Shown piece by piece: positions 31,323 through 41,378 of a stretch of 64,000 nt of DNA. This DNA is from Cyclaneusma minus. Taxonomy: Eukaryota; Ascomycota; Leotiomycetes; Marthamycetales; Marthamycetaceae. The stretch's first letter is position 1. Every line of letters starts with the position of its first letter. Made by a program: the position numbers and the translations under genes. The DNA is taken from positions 119,250 through 183,249 of the forward strand of contig JAKZHN010000053.1 of NCBI GenBank assembly GCA_037179335.1, written 5' to 3'. The notes under the pieces are model-generated. The model was not told where the DNA came from. It did no database searches and saw only the letters and a list, made by a program, of their open reading frames with translations.

Positions 31323-34123
31323 ATGTCTGACGACGAGAGCTCCGTGTTATCAGACGGTGGCACAAACTCACCACAACCACTTTCTATGGCCAGCGCTGCA
31401 GTTCCTGTTCAAGAAGAAGCTCCCGCTCAGCAAGAGACTCCTGCTCAAGACGGAGAACCAAGCAATGACTACTCCGAAGAATCCCAGTTCGAGCAGTTTA
31501 AGCACGAACTGCCACGTGCTTACCTGGCTGCGGCCAAAACCTCATACCCTCACATTCCCAGAGAAGGTGTAAAGCCCGTTGAGTATCCAACCCTTGTCTC
31601 GGCCAAGGCCGTTGGAAAATCGCTGCTCTCAAATATCGAGGTGAGTGCTTCTATCCCACTTTCATTACAGTGATTGTGACAAGAAGCTTACTTGTACATC
31701 TAGAACCTGAGTGCCGCTGAACTGTACAACAAGATCGCCAACTCTGTCGATATACTCGTTGATTGGGTAAGTCAGCTCTGCTCTGAAAACTCATTTCTTT
31801 CACATGTATCATCAAGACTATCTCTACTCAAGCCACATCTTGGAGCGCAGCATCGTTGTTGTCTTTGGCTTCTCTCTAGCGTGCTTTTCATTCGGTCGCG
31901 ATCGGATTTCCTACAGCATGTAGCATTGAACCTGGTTCGTCATTTGTTTTATTGAGTGCGCACTGACAATCATACAGCAAGATGAATGGCACGAGCATGA
32001 GAAGACGCAGTACGATCTTAACGTGAAAGATGGCGTCGCCGACGCAAAGCTTAGAAACCCTCTGAAGCCAGATGGCAAGCAGAAGGAGTATGTGGCGACT
32101 CAAGATATGATCGAAGCCGATGCCTACGGCTACGAGCGCAATCCTCACCATCTTAAGATCGGCATGCAGGACCCCATTGCCCAGCGATCTGGCGCTGTAC
32201 CTGGACGACACCTTCGCGCCAGAAACCCGACCCAGAAAGCCATTGAAGCCGGCTTGAATACTCCAGATGTGGACGGTATCGCCTCCCAAGGAGGCCGAGT
32301 CACTCGCCATCGCGGCAACGCATCCCAAGTCAACTCACAATCTCGTGGTCCAACCCCTCTGCCTGCAACCACGCGCAAAGCGCCCAAGTCTCGTGTCGAA
32401 GCACTGAAGGCCGAGCATGGCGACTCCTCTAGCGACCCATCACCAGACCAGCCCAAGCCCAAGAACAAGGGCGGACGTCCATCAAAGAAGATGCTCGAGG
32501 AAAGAGCTCGACTGGCAGAAGAAGCCAGAGCACAAGAAGAACGCGAAGCCGCCGAAAAGGCTAGCGTTGCCAGAGATTCTCCCACCGATACTTCAACACA
32601 GCAAGACTCCCGACCCACCACCTCTGACAGCGCAAGGACCCGCTCCGCCACGGCTGCCGCCCAAGAGCCCAGTGTTGCGCCGGAAGCTTCAGATGTTGAA
32701 GAGACGCAGCCTACGAAGAAGCCGCGCACCGGCCGTTCATCTTCAAAGAAGGCCGAGTCCGCGGCTCCTGAGGCTGGCGCTGGATCCGACAGGGGCGCCA
32801 AACTCCGGGCAGCCCAATTGGCGTCTTGGGAGAAGGACGACGGCGCTCGAAAGAAGGCACAGTCGGACAAGATGAAGCTGTATTGGAAGCTCAAGAGAGA
32901 GAGAGAAGCGCAAGCAAATAGCCTCGCTGGATCTACGGCGAAAAAATCTGACATTGACATGAGCCACAGCAGCAATTCGACAGACCCCAAGGCTAGCGAA
33001 TCCAAGGCTGGCCAACCGAACTTTGACATGTACAGGTTCACGGGGGTGAGCGTCAACAAAGATAGTGGCAGGATAATCTTCAAGTTTAACACCAAGAAGC
33101 GTTCCAGAGAAGAGGCCGACCTCGATTCAGCAACTCCAGACGTCGTCGAGCCTCGTGTGAAACGCAAGAGACGGACCAAGGAGGAAATGGCCAAGGCCCG
33201 ACTGGAGGCTGCCGCTTCTACCCAAGAGACAACTGGCGCGAGGAAGAACCGAGGTGGTCGTCCCAGAAAGCACCCCCTTTCAGATGTTGTGGCAATGGAG
33301 AGCGAGAGCGAAGAGCCACCACCAACTCGTGGTGGCCAGGCCAAGAAGGCCACCAGTCCTGCGCCCTTCACCAAAGAAGATAATCAGACGAAGCGCAAGC
33401 GAGACTTGCACGACGATGGTGATGGTGGTCTGCCAGCCAAGCGGCCTCGCGCTAAGACAACCGCCACCACTCCCCTCGCACCACCTGAGAGCGAGTATCG
33501 AGATTCGGATGATGAGGCTTTGGCGGAAGAGCCTGTTCAGCCGCCTAAGAAAAAGAAAGCACGCCGGGAGTTGAGTGAACAAGCGAAAAAAGAGAAGTCT
33601 GACAAAATGAGTAATATTATGAAAGGTAAGTTCTTTCGCATTCCCCTGTGTGCCATGTCAAAAGGTCCCGGGATTCAGCCACTAACAGGTGATATCAGCA
33701 GAGCGCTGGGCGTCGGGCAAGATGAGCCACGTGGGTGCGAATAAGAAGGCCAAAACGGCAGAGAAGAAAGCCAAGCAGGCCAGCACCGCCGCTCCTGTTG
33801 CTGAGCAGGCTCCTCCAGACCCGCCGGCACCGAAGATCACCGAGTACGAGGCATTCCTCGCAGCATCCAGCCCGAACATGCAGTCAGAAAAGCGTAAAAA
33901 GCGACCGGCAGCACTCAAGGCCTCCTCCTCATTCTCCAAAGTCAATAGGACGGAAGACGAAGAGGAGCATGCAGGAGCTGTGGAGCGCCAGATTGGAGCG
34001 GAAGCAGAAGCCAACCAGGCCGCTGAACCAGCTGGTCGTGGCAAGCGTCGCCGCAAGATGGCGGGTGGCTTCGCAGAGGCAATGCGGATTGAGAAGGGCG
34101 AAGAGCCCGACTACGACATGTGA
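31323..34123 (+). CDS. unassigned AT-hook-like nuclear protein
   Basis: Four exons (31323-31640, 31704-31766, 31978-33625, 33702-34123) give 816 residues; I do not recognise the family. Residues 1-50 are acidic and Gln/Pro-rich. A conserved-looking region (about 50-190) includes FEQFKHELPRAYLAAAKTSY, a short helical exon 2 and QDEWHEHEKTQYDL. Two AT-hook-like cores follow, GGRPSKK near residue 293 and GGRPRKH near 553, separated by long charged, Lys/Arg/Glu/Ser-rich disorder with several nuclear-localisation-like clusters (KRKRRTKEEM, PPKKKKARRE). The tail (GRGKRRRKMAGGFAEAMR) is also basic. DNA binding in chromatin is the natural inference. The last acceptor is a tandem CAGCAG, so an extra alanine is possible. 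Confidence 0.7.
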
Positions 34124-35426
34124 GGGTGGCATCACAATCCCTTCACAAAACTCCTCAGCCCGGCCCTTCCATATCATGTCGTGGTTGACAGTCTGAGCGC
34201 GAAACTATGGACTTTATGGCAGGCATAGCGAGGCGTTTCGGAACTCGGGTCCATTTGGCGTTGGCATCGGGTGGCGAGATCTGGCATTGGGATCAAGGAA
34301 TTTCGGGTTCATCTGGCTTTCGCATCGGGATCAAGGAGTTTCGGGATCGTCTGGCGTCGGCATCGGATGGTGAACATGGCATAAGGATCGAGGCGCAAGT
34401 TCTCAAATCTTGTTCCGTTGTCTGGAGGAACATGGTCGGACCAATCTCCGGATGTTCGTCTTCCGTGGTAGAGATGGCGGGAAAATCAGAAGGAAGGCTT
34501 TGGGTCGTGCGCGTCTTAGATGCTGCCACTGGATGCTTTTCTCCTGGGCGGCCTTTGTCGTCTTTACGAGCAGAAGCAGGAATTTGGGAAAGGTCGGGTC
34601 GTTCTTCTGAGAGATGGGGACAGGAGTTACGAACTCTCACGTCTCGACGTTGTGGATACTTCCTGTTATAATAAATATGCGGTCTTCAGTCTTTATTTCT
34701 CCTCTTGAAAAATGTAATTCTAATCGCAGCAATGAATTGTCTATTTCAAAACCTCAAGACAGAATGACTTGAAATGGTTTCAGTAATCGTGACTTTCCCG
34801 ATGCGTTAGACAGTGTCACAGTGCGAACCCATTCACACAAGTCTCAGGGGCCAATGCCCTGCTAATAGAAGATCAGGAGGCATGGACTTTCTATTGCTTC
34901 GAAGTTACTAGTGGTAGTGGCTTCTGCAGTCTGTTTGTTGCAAAGAGAACTTGTATATAGAGTAGTGAATGATTTGAGCAAGTTTCGAGCGGTTCTATTT
35001 CAGATCCTGAATTAATGCTTAGGTCTACTAATTTGGGAATGCATTAAGACTACCTAGCCAATAATACATGGAACATGAACTCCTATTCGTGAGAATCAAG
35101 TCTACATGTTACCTTGTCCCACCCACGGACCCACATCGAGGGGCCGGGCCGTGCGCTCACTTCAATTGCATATGTGGTGCTACATCAAGCTTTCGTGATC
35201 TGCCTTCCACCTCCCTCACTACACGTACTGCGCTTGGATGCGGGAGAAAAGCCCTTGTTTTTCCAGTGACTCGAATTTGAGTCCATACAGCCGCACGTCT
35301 ACATGTCAACTCCGCCCCGAGTCCGACCAGATGCTCTCAACAACATCTCCTTAAGGCCGCAATCTCGCTCTTCCGGATCGGATCCTGTCAACTCACTTCG
35401 ATCTTTCGGCCCCCTGAGCTCCTACA
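34124..35426. other. intergenic region before recyclin-1
   Basis: No gene is supported in these 1.3 kb. A short tandem repeat lies at 34238-34370. The rest is unremarkable, with a C-rich leader just before the recyclin start. Confidence 0.45.
34238..34370. repeat. 38 bp tandem repeat
   Basis: Two adjacent copies of a 38-base unit beginning GGGATCAAGGARTTTCGGG, at 34289 and 34327, differ at only a few positions. A more degenerate partial copy (TCGGGTCCATTTGGCGTTGGCATCGGG-type) precedes them from about 34238. Confidence 0.6.
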
Positions 35427-38246
35427 ATGTCTCACGCCACACGCTCCAACTTCAAAAGGGCCCCAGTGACGGGAGCTGCAAATAGCAGCCGCAACCATGT
35501 CATTGCCTCCCTGCGCGCAACCGCCATGGTGGAGACCAAGTCTGCCCTGCCAGCTGGTATGTTCTTAGAATTCCAGAGCAGACCGTTTCCCAGTCGAGCT
35601 AACTTTTCTAACACAGAAATCATATCGCTAATATTGGATTATCTACCCATATCCGACCAGATGCGCTTCGCGCGTACGTCGCGGCGTATGCAGGAGATGG
35701 TATACGAGGATCCGCGGTGGGTGAAACGCTTGAAGAGCATGGCGTGCTGGGACGAGAGGGAGGCGAGAGCAAGATTTGAGGAGGGAATGAGGAGGAAGGC
35801 CGAGCTGCAGCGGCAGAGGCAGCTGGAAGAAGCAAAGATGGCGGCGAACGGTACCGTTCCTCCGGTGAGGTCGAGTATGCTTTTCGATGCCGGGATAGAG
35901 GAGAAAAACCGACAATCGCAAGAATCGGCCGCAAAAGGGACTTCGAAAGGGGACATCGTCGATGGGTTTGAAACCCTATCACTCACCGGAACACCAAAGA
36001 AGAAAGAAAGACCCTCGAGCGGGTCGATAGTTGACGCCACTGGCGGCTTGAAGGTGTTTTCCAATGTCAGATCCATTCGTGGCCAGGCATTGAAAGAGTT
36101 TGGAAGGATATACGGGACCCTTGCACCGTACTATGAAAATCTGGTTGCCGCCAGAAGTCATACCGATCCTATGCTATTCCGTGCCTTTCGCGATCCCGAG
36201 GAACAAGCCCAGATGCTGGCAAATTTGCTGAGATTTTCCAAATCCGATTGGGCAGAAGGGTGGCAGCAGAAAGAAGCAAAACTCAACCAGATGGTGGGAA
36301 TTTTTGAAAATGCTGTTCTACGAGAGTTTGAGCAAGGATTTGAGATGGCAGATTACGACGGGAGGGTAAAGAGATATGCGCAGGTCCTGCATATCCTTAA
36401 CGGTGGGCAGGCAGGCATTGAGCTGTTTGTGCAGCAGAACCCGATATTCGTCGATCGAGACCGCTACGGACACTCAATGGACTGCATCAATCATGCATCT
36501 GCTGGGACAGTGACCCTGGAGCCGTCCCGCGAATTCTTCGAAACATTGTCGAAAGCTGTCAATGAGCAGATGTCAATCATCGAACGAGTATTTCCGCCTC
36601 CCTCGGATGATGTACGCCAGCAACTTCTGGAGAAAGTATCAGACGAGATCATCATGGAATACGTGACGCCCCTATTTGACGAATCACACGAACGGAGTGT
36701 GCCATCATACCTGAAAGCAGTTTCTGGAATATTTGAACAGAGCATACAATTTGCTCGATCTATCACTCCTGGGAAATCAGCCGGCGAGGACTTCAATACC
36801 AAGATTACTGAAATGCTAGGTAAAGTCTTCGAACCGCATATCGATCTCTATCTACAAGACGAGCTGGACGACTTCAAACGCCAAGCATCCAATGAAGTCG
36901 ACGACTGGGAGAAAAAGCTATCGGAACAAGATGCGACTACCGAGTCGCTATTCATGGCAACTGTCAACAGAAAGGCAGACAAATCCGACTTCATGAGCTC
37001 TTTCAAGAAGGTCGTGATGATGCCTGTCAATGTGTTGCCCGGCATACCACGCTCGTCTCCATTTGCTACAGCAAAGCCAGCTGCTCAACCAAGTAATGGG
37101 AGGGATTATGTGATAACACTCCCTTCCAGACCAGAGACACCAAGCATCGCAGGTGATCGGTCGTCTGTCGCTTCTTCGGGGGAAGCCCCTTCTAGCGAGC
37201 TTGCAGCTAAAGCGGCAATCATGGCTCGGAAACTTGAGGGTATCAAATCTCTATTCAGCCTCGAAGTTGCCCTGAATCTAGTCCACTTCGCCAAGACTAG
37301 TCTGGCCCGGGCATCCCCTTTTGTATCTCTCGGCGGGCAGACCGGCGAGGAGGCACGCGAACAGTGCTTAGCTGTCTTTGTCAACCTCCTATCAATTCTA
37401 GGCTCTCGGCACGTCCAGCCTGGTTTTGACAAAGCCGTCACACATCTGTCAAACTACAATCCTCGCGAAGTCAGTGAGCACAGCAAGAACGGCGTCGCCC
37501 CCTTAGTCACCTTCCTCGAGCTCGTCAACGTCGGAGACCTCATCAGCCAGATGATTGACGTCTTCTACGAGCAACAACTATGTGCGCCCAAACTCGCGGA
37601 CCGCAATGACTTCCTTGACCCCGCTGTCAAAGCAAAGAAGAAGTTCGAGCAGATGCTAGATGAGCGCGTTGCCGCTGGCTTAAACAAAGGCATCGATGTG
37701 CTCATGGACGAAGTCGAGTATGTATTAGGCACCACTCAGCTTCCTACAGACTACAACCCCCCACCCAACGCTTCAAATGCCGATGTTGGGCCCACTGCGG
37801 CCGCGCAACAAGTCGTCGACTTGGTCAGCTCGCACACACGCATGCTGACGGGAAGCACGGATAAAACAATGCTTGACGTTTTCAATGGCGAAGTCGGAGT
37901 CCGGCTCTTCGCCGCCATATGCAAACACCTCAAGCGCTCGCGCATCTCCAATAATGGCAGCATCAAGCTCATCGCCGATACGAGCATTTACTATGGCTTT
38001 GTTAAAACGTTGAAGAATAGCGATTTACTACAGTATTTCAAGGCTTTGAGGGAGCTGAGTCAAATCTATCTGATTGATGGAAAGGATGCGAAGGAGATGG
38101 CCGCCATTATTGCCGATACGGAGCGCTTTGGGGGCGTCTTTCGGGCCGAGGAAGTTTATGAGTTTGCGGAGAGGAGGGCGGATTGGTTTGTCGTCAAGCC
38201 TCATGTGGAGAGGGCCATGTATGGGTATGGCTGTGTGTGCATGTGA
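35427..38246 (+). CDS. rcy1: F-box protein recyclin-1
   Basis: Two exons (35427-35556, 35617-38246) give 919 residues. The 60-base intron is stop-free, so the frame reads through; removing it joins SALPA to EIISLILDYLP, the usual fungal recyclin F-box start. The F-box (about residues 41-82: LPAEIISLILDYLPISDQMR, then WVKRLK) recruits Skp1. After a charged linker, most of the remaining protein (about 190-910) is helical and resembles the Sec10/exocyst-like part of Rcy1, e.g. FGRIYGTLAPYYENLV and YFKALRELSQIYLIDGKD. Rcy1 acts in endosome-to-Golgi recycling of plasma membrane proteins. The protein ends in CVCM, a CaaX-type prenylation signal. Confidence 0.85.
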   Translation: MSHATRSNFKRAPVTGAANSSRNHVIASLRATAMVETKSALPAGMFLEFQSRPFPSRANFSNTEIISLILDYLPISDQMRFARTSRRMQEMVYEDPRWVKRLKSMACWDEREARARFEEGMRRKAELQRQRQLEEAKMAANGTVPPVRSSMLFDAGIEEKNRQSQESAAKGTSKGDIVDGFETLSLTGTPKKKERPSSGSIVDATGGLKVFSNVRSIRGQALKEFGRIYGTLAPYYENLVAARSHTDPMLFRAFRDPEEQAQMLANLLRFSKSDWAEGWQQKEAKLNQMVGIFENAVLREFEQGFEMADYDGRVKRYAQVLHILNGGQAGIELFVQQNPIFVDRDRYGHSMDCINHASAGTVTLEPSREFFETLSKAVNEQMSIIERVFPPPSDDVRQQLLEKVSDEIIMEYVTPLFDESHERSVPSYLKAVSGIFEQSIQFARSITPGKSAGEDFNTKITEMLGKVFEPHIDLYLQDELDDFKRQASNEVDDWEKKLSEQDATTESLFMATVNRKADKSDFMSSFKKVVMMPVNVLPGIPRSSPFATAKPAAQPSNGRDYVITLPSRPETPSIAGDRSSVASSGEAPSSELAAKAAIMARKLEGIKSLFSLEVALNLVHFAKTSLARASPFVSLGGQTGEEAREQCLAVFVNLLSILGSRHVQPGFDKAVTHLSNYNPREVSEHSKNGVAPLVTFLELVNVGDLISQMIDVFYEQQLCAPKLADRNDFLDPAVKAKKKFEQMLDERVAAGLNKGIDVLMDEVEYVLGTTQLPTDYNPPPNASNADVGPTAAAQQVVDLVSSHTRMLTGSTDKTMLDVFNGEVGVRLFAAICKHLKRSRISNNGSIKLIADTSIYYGFVKTLKNSDLLQYFKALRELSQIYLIDGKDAKEMAAIIADTERFGGVFRAEEVYEFAERRADWFVVKPHVERAMYGYGCVCM

Positions 38247-38723
38247 AGAGAAGGGATCGGGGAAAGGGTCGGGAAGAAAGGGAACTTGTCTCTTCTGGAG
38301 AAATGGCGGGACAAAATCACCGCATACTCAGTGGTAGCAGCTCACGACGAAGCCATAGACATGGCATTTCTTCAATATTTGGTTAAGGTAGCCATACAAA
38401 TTGAGACCTCGCTGTCCACAGAGTAACCTTGATGCACCCCTAACCAGCGAAAATGTGACTTTCGCAGCAGCAGCCAGCAACGTTTCTTCCAAATCTAAAG
38501 ATATGCGAGGCAATGCCTGGGTATCTTTCTTGGCCGTGATTCCAAGTGTCTGGGGCACTGTAAACAGGGGCAGAGTCAGCTTTCACCTCCAACAGCAACT
38601 CCGACCCCCGAATTCCAAATGCAAGCACATATAAATGCGCCATTATGGACTGCTCTCGATTCATCAAACACGAATTTAGTAGAAAGCTAGGTATCATCGT
38701 AGCCAAGTCACTGTGTCACACTC
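38247..38723. other. convergent spacer between rcy1 and the surface protein
   Basis: A 477-base convergent spacer. I see no gene and no clear terminator motif. Confidence 0.4.
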
Positions 38724-39689
38724 TCAGAACCTCTCAGTCGCTAACTCGTGCACAGCCCCTTTAGTCGGCTTATTATTATGCAGCTCAATCGGGCGCTCCA
38801 CGACAGGGAGTTCTCCAGGATCTTGTGCAGCCCCAAGCTCAGTGGGTGTCCCCGCGGCAGCGAGCTCTTCAGGGGCTGCCTTGATACCCCTCAGCTCCTT
38901 GTAATCACCAGCAGCCGGTGGCTCGGATGCAATGGCCTGTTCGTTGTTCGTTTTGGAATGCTTCCTGTGTCGCAAGAACATCCACAATATGGCAGCCCCG
39001 ATCAAGATCGCGCCAAATGCAACCCCCACTCCGATTCCCGCTTTTGCACCTGTCGAGAGACCGGTCGAGGAGGATGGACTTGAGGTGGAAGAGCTTGTTG
39101 CAGTCGGTGACTGGGCGGAGGACGAAGATGTGGATGTTGTGCTGTCATCACCTTGCTTGACATTCCAGCCAAATATTGGGTCTGCAAGGACGGTGGAAGC
39201 CGATGCAACGGTGGTAGTGTTGTAACCGGAACCCAGTGCGTCGTACGAGTATGCCAGAACTTGCCCAGCGGTAACTGATGAAGAGCAAAAATCCCAGCGA
39301 GTGCCGATAAGGTCGTATGCGCTGTGGACAGGTTAGAGTGATGAATACCATGCGGCGGAGGAAGCCTTAACGTACGAGGGGCAGCACATGACGAGTGTGC
39401 TAGATGTGTCAAATGCGACAGAAGATCTTGCAGTCCGTTGTCCAGCAGGGCAAACGATTTGGCTGAGGGAGATAATTGTAGAAGTTTCGACTCCGCTCCT
39501 CGACCACTTTGCCTCGTTCGAAACTACAACTTCGGACGGCAAACAAGTTGCATAGCCTTTGGCACCAACAGCGAATGCATAATATACGGGAGAGCCAGAC
39601 GATGTGCCAGATGAGAACCCATTGTTGCAACCAGCGGGGTAGGAGAAGGTGGTCGTGAGAGGGATCCACGAAGTAATTGTAGCAGCCAT
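38724..39689 (-). CDS. single-pass cell-surface protein with Ser/Thr-rich stalk
   Basis: Two exons on the minus strand (39376-39689, 38724-39321) give 303 residues. The N-terminal 165 residues are extracellular in style: TTTFSYPAGCNNG, paired cysteines (CCPS, DFCSSS), and a region ending near GWNVKQGDD. A Ser/Thr-rich stalk (about 170-200) precedes one transmembrane helix (GIGVGVAFGAILIGAAILWMF, then RHRKH as stop-transfer), and the cytoplasmic tail is Glu/Pro/Ala-rich with repeated EEL/TEL/GEL motifs. This layout is common among Pezizomycotina surface proteins of unknown role. There is no cleavable N-terminal signal, and an in-frame stop lies about 80 bases upstream of the ATG. The intron has a GTACGT donor and CACAG acceptor. 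Confidence 0.65.
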
Positions 39690-40085
39690 TAATGAGAATG
39701 GAACGGGAAATGAAGGAAGAAAGGCTATCGAGACGCGTCGAACAGCCTTGATATACGAGAGCCATCGCTACGAGGAGGGCACGGGTGATATGTGTGGGGG
39801 AGCTGTGGAACTACCTATGGATGCCTGGAATCCTTCGCAACAAATAGAGAGCCTGGAGTAAAAGACCAGCAGGACGATTCGTCGGGGCTACGACCGTCCC
39901 ACCGCGTTTAAATTGCAAGGCCGGGGTATTGTGCCCCATCTGGAGAGTTGGGGGCCGGAGCAGCGAGCGAGTGAATCAGCATTGGGGCTTCGTTTCCAAA
40001 ATATACACCTTTGTCTGGGGTCGATAGACATCCGCTCAGATTCGAATGAGAATTCCTGGCAGTCTAGCATGCTTTACTAGAAGGA

Positions 40086-40270
40086 ATCTGTTATCCAAGT
40101 ACTCGGAAGCAATCCAAGTAAAGAGGGATAGTCAGAACGCCCAGAAAAAATCCAAGTGAACAGGGGTCGTCCAAATGTTTAGGAGAAGTTGAGAACAGTT
40201 ACAGGAGTAACCAGGAGTAGTCTGGAGTCTAAAACAGTAGAAGCGGTCCAAGTGGTCAGAAACCACGCAA
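40086..40270. repeat. degenerate 16-20 bp repeat array 3
   Basis: TCCAAGT recurs, as in TTATCCAAGTACTCGGAAGC, AATCCAAGTAAAGAGGGATA, AAATCCAAGTGAACAGGGGT and CGGTCCAAGTGGTCAGAAAC, with units of about 16-20 bases that are heavily diverged. The core CCAAGTNACTNGGAA is the same as in the arrays at 11625 and, inverted, at 15455. Confidence 0.5.
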
Positions 40271-40274
40271 ATAA

Positions 40275-40691
40275 TTAGGAACAGAAGCCGTTGAGATAAT
40301 CAGAAATAACGAGACTGGCAAACCTGTAAGGATCATTGCTTCCAGAACCCAGTTCCGCGGTACCAGCATGTACATTGCATCGTTCTAGGCTTTGATCCAC
40401 TTGGATTAACAAAAAGAGTCTGATATACCCTACGACAGGCTTGATTTTAGGATGGTGATCAGCAGCGAGTAGCCAGCGCGTTTCATTGGGCTCGTCGGTT
40501 GAGCAGAGATCGTCTGCACCAGACATGGGAAGATCCATACAAATTCTGGAACCCAGCAGCGGCAGGAAAATTCTACTTGTACTATGTGGGGAGTAAGTCG
40601 TTGGCGTAAACATAGTGGTGATAGCGGTGGCTGACATCAAACAGACCGCTACAAGGCCCAAAAGCCGGTGGCGGCGTGAAACCACTGGCAT
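40275..40691 (-). CDS. weak candidate: small secreted protein or noise
   Basis: A minus-strand frame of 138 residues begins MPVVSRRHRLLGLVAVCLMSA: two arginines, a hydrophobic core and small residues at AT(A), as in a signal peptide. The rest (LGSRICMDLPMSGADDLCST, then a hydrophobic YIRLFLLIQV) has four cysteines but no family I recognise. It starts in a gene-free region directly beside a degenerate repeat array. Another frame on the same strand (40582-40842) overlaps it, so this may be chance or a decayed gene. Confidence 0.2.
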   Translation of the reverse strand: MPVVSRRHRLLGLVAVCLMSATAITTMFTPTTYSPHSTSRIFLPLLGSRICMDLPMSGADDLCSTDEPNETRWLLAADHHPKIKPVVGYIRLFLLIQVDQSLERCNVHAGTAELGSGSNDPYRFASLVISDYLNGFCS

Positions 40692-41357
40692 GGAGTAAAA
40701 GAAGGGCGCAGAATTCGATTCCAGTAATAAAAATGATGAAAAGTGATGGATTCAAGTTGCTGGTGATGGTGTTTAGCAGCCATTTGGTGGTCAGTTCACG
40801 GAAAGCTCGGATAGCTTCAGGTTCTGATACATCATGTATCACGTGGGTGTGGTCTAAGCTATTTTATGCATGGCGGGCGGGGTGGAGCCAATCAGAGGAT
40901 CCACCTGGTGCACGAGCCACCCACCACCTGCGCCGCAGGTTTGGAGGCCAGCAAAATGTGCGCAAGACCTCTATTATGACGGACCGCGCAGCAAGCATGA
41001 ACAGAAAATTCAGAATACCCGGACAGACTGTCCAAAAGGACTTTGAGAAGACGTGGGGAGAAAGGCCTGGGGACATTAAGGTGCTGAAAGGCCCCAGGTG
41101 CCTTAGGGCACTGGGCCAAGCCTTACTGTCCGATAACTTATAAATACTGGAGAGCGGCCAGTACGTAGGGTTCGATTCCGAAACAGGCTCGAACAGGCGT
41201 GCTGACAGCAGAGGGTGGCTTGGCGCGATTGCGAATTAGGGGTCGTGGCCGGAAGATTGATGTTCCGAAGCAGAAGCTCGAGGCGCATTCCCAAACTGTT
41301 CGAAGCTTCACTTTAATACTCCCAATCCCATCGCCACAGTGAGTGTTCCAAGACTTC

Positions 41358-41378
41358 ATGTCTTATCAGCTGCGATGA
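41358..41378 (+). promoter_or_regulatory. upstream short ORF overlapping the GUP1 start
   Basis: ATG at 41358 starts a six-codon frame (MSYQLR) that stops at TGA 41376-41378. That stop overlaps the GUP1 ATG at 41375 in an ATGA arrangement. If translated, ribosomes would end exactly at the main start codon. Confidence 0.5.

Larger units (their letters stand above)
39690..41374. other. divergent gene-poor spacer
   Basis: 1.7 kb between the surface protein (-) and GUP1 (+). It contains degenerate repeat array 3 (about 40086-40270), one weak minus-strand frame with a signal-peptide-like start, and the GUP1 leader with a short upstream frame. Confidence 0.45.

Noticed and set aside
32145..33374. 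409-residue minus-strand frame
   Set aside because: Antisense shadow of the AT-hook-like gene exon 3; composition is the mirror of its charged repeats.
41160..41200. GGGTTCGATTCC as a tRNA T-arm
   Set aside because: The flanking bases do not form the 5 bp T stem, and no acceptor or anticodon stem could be found.
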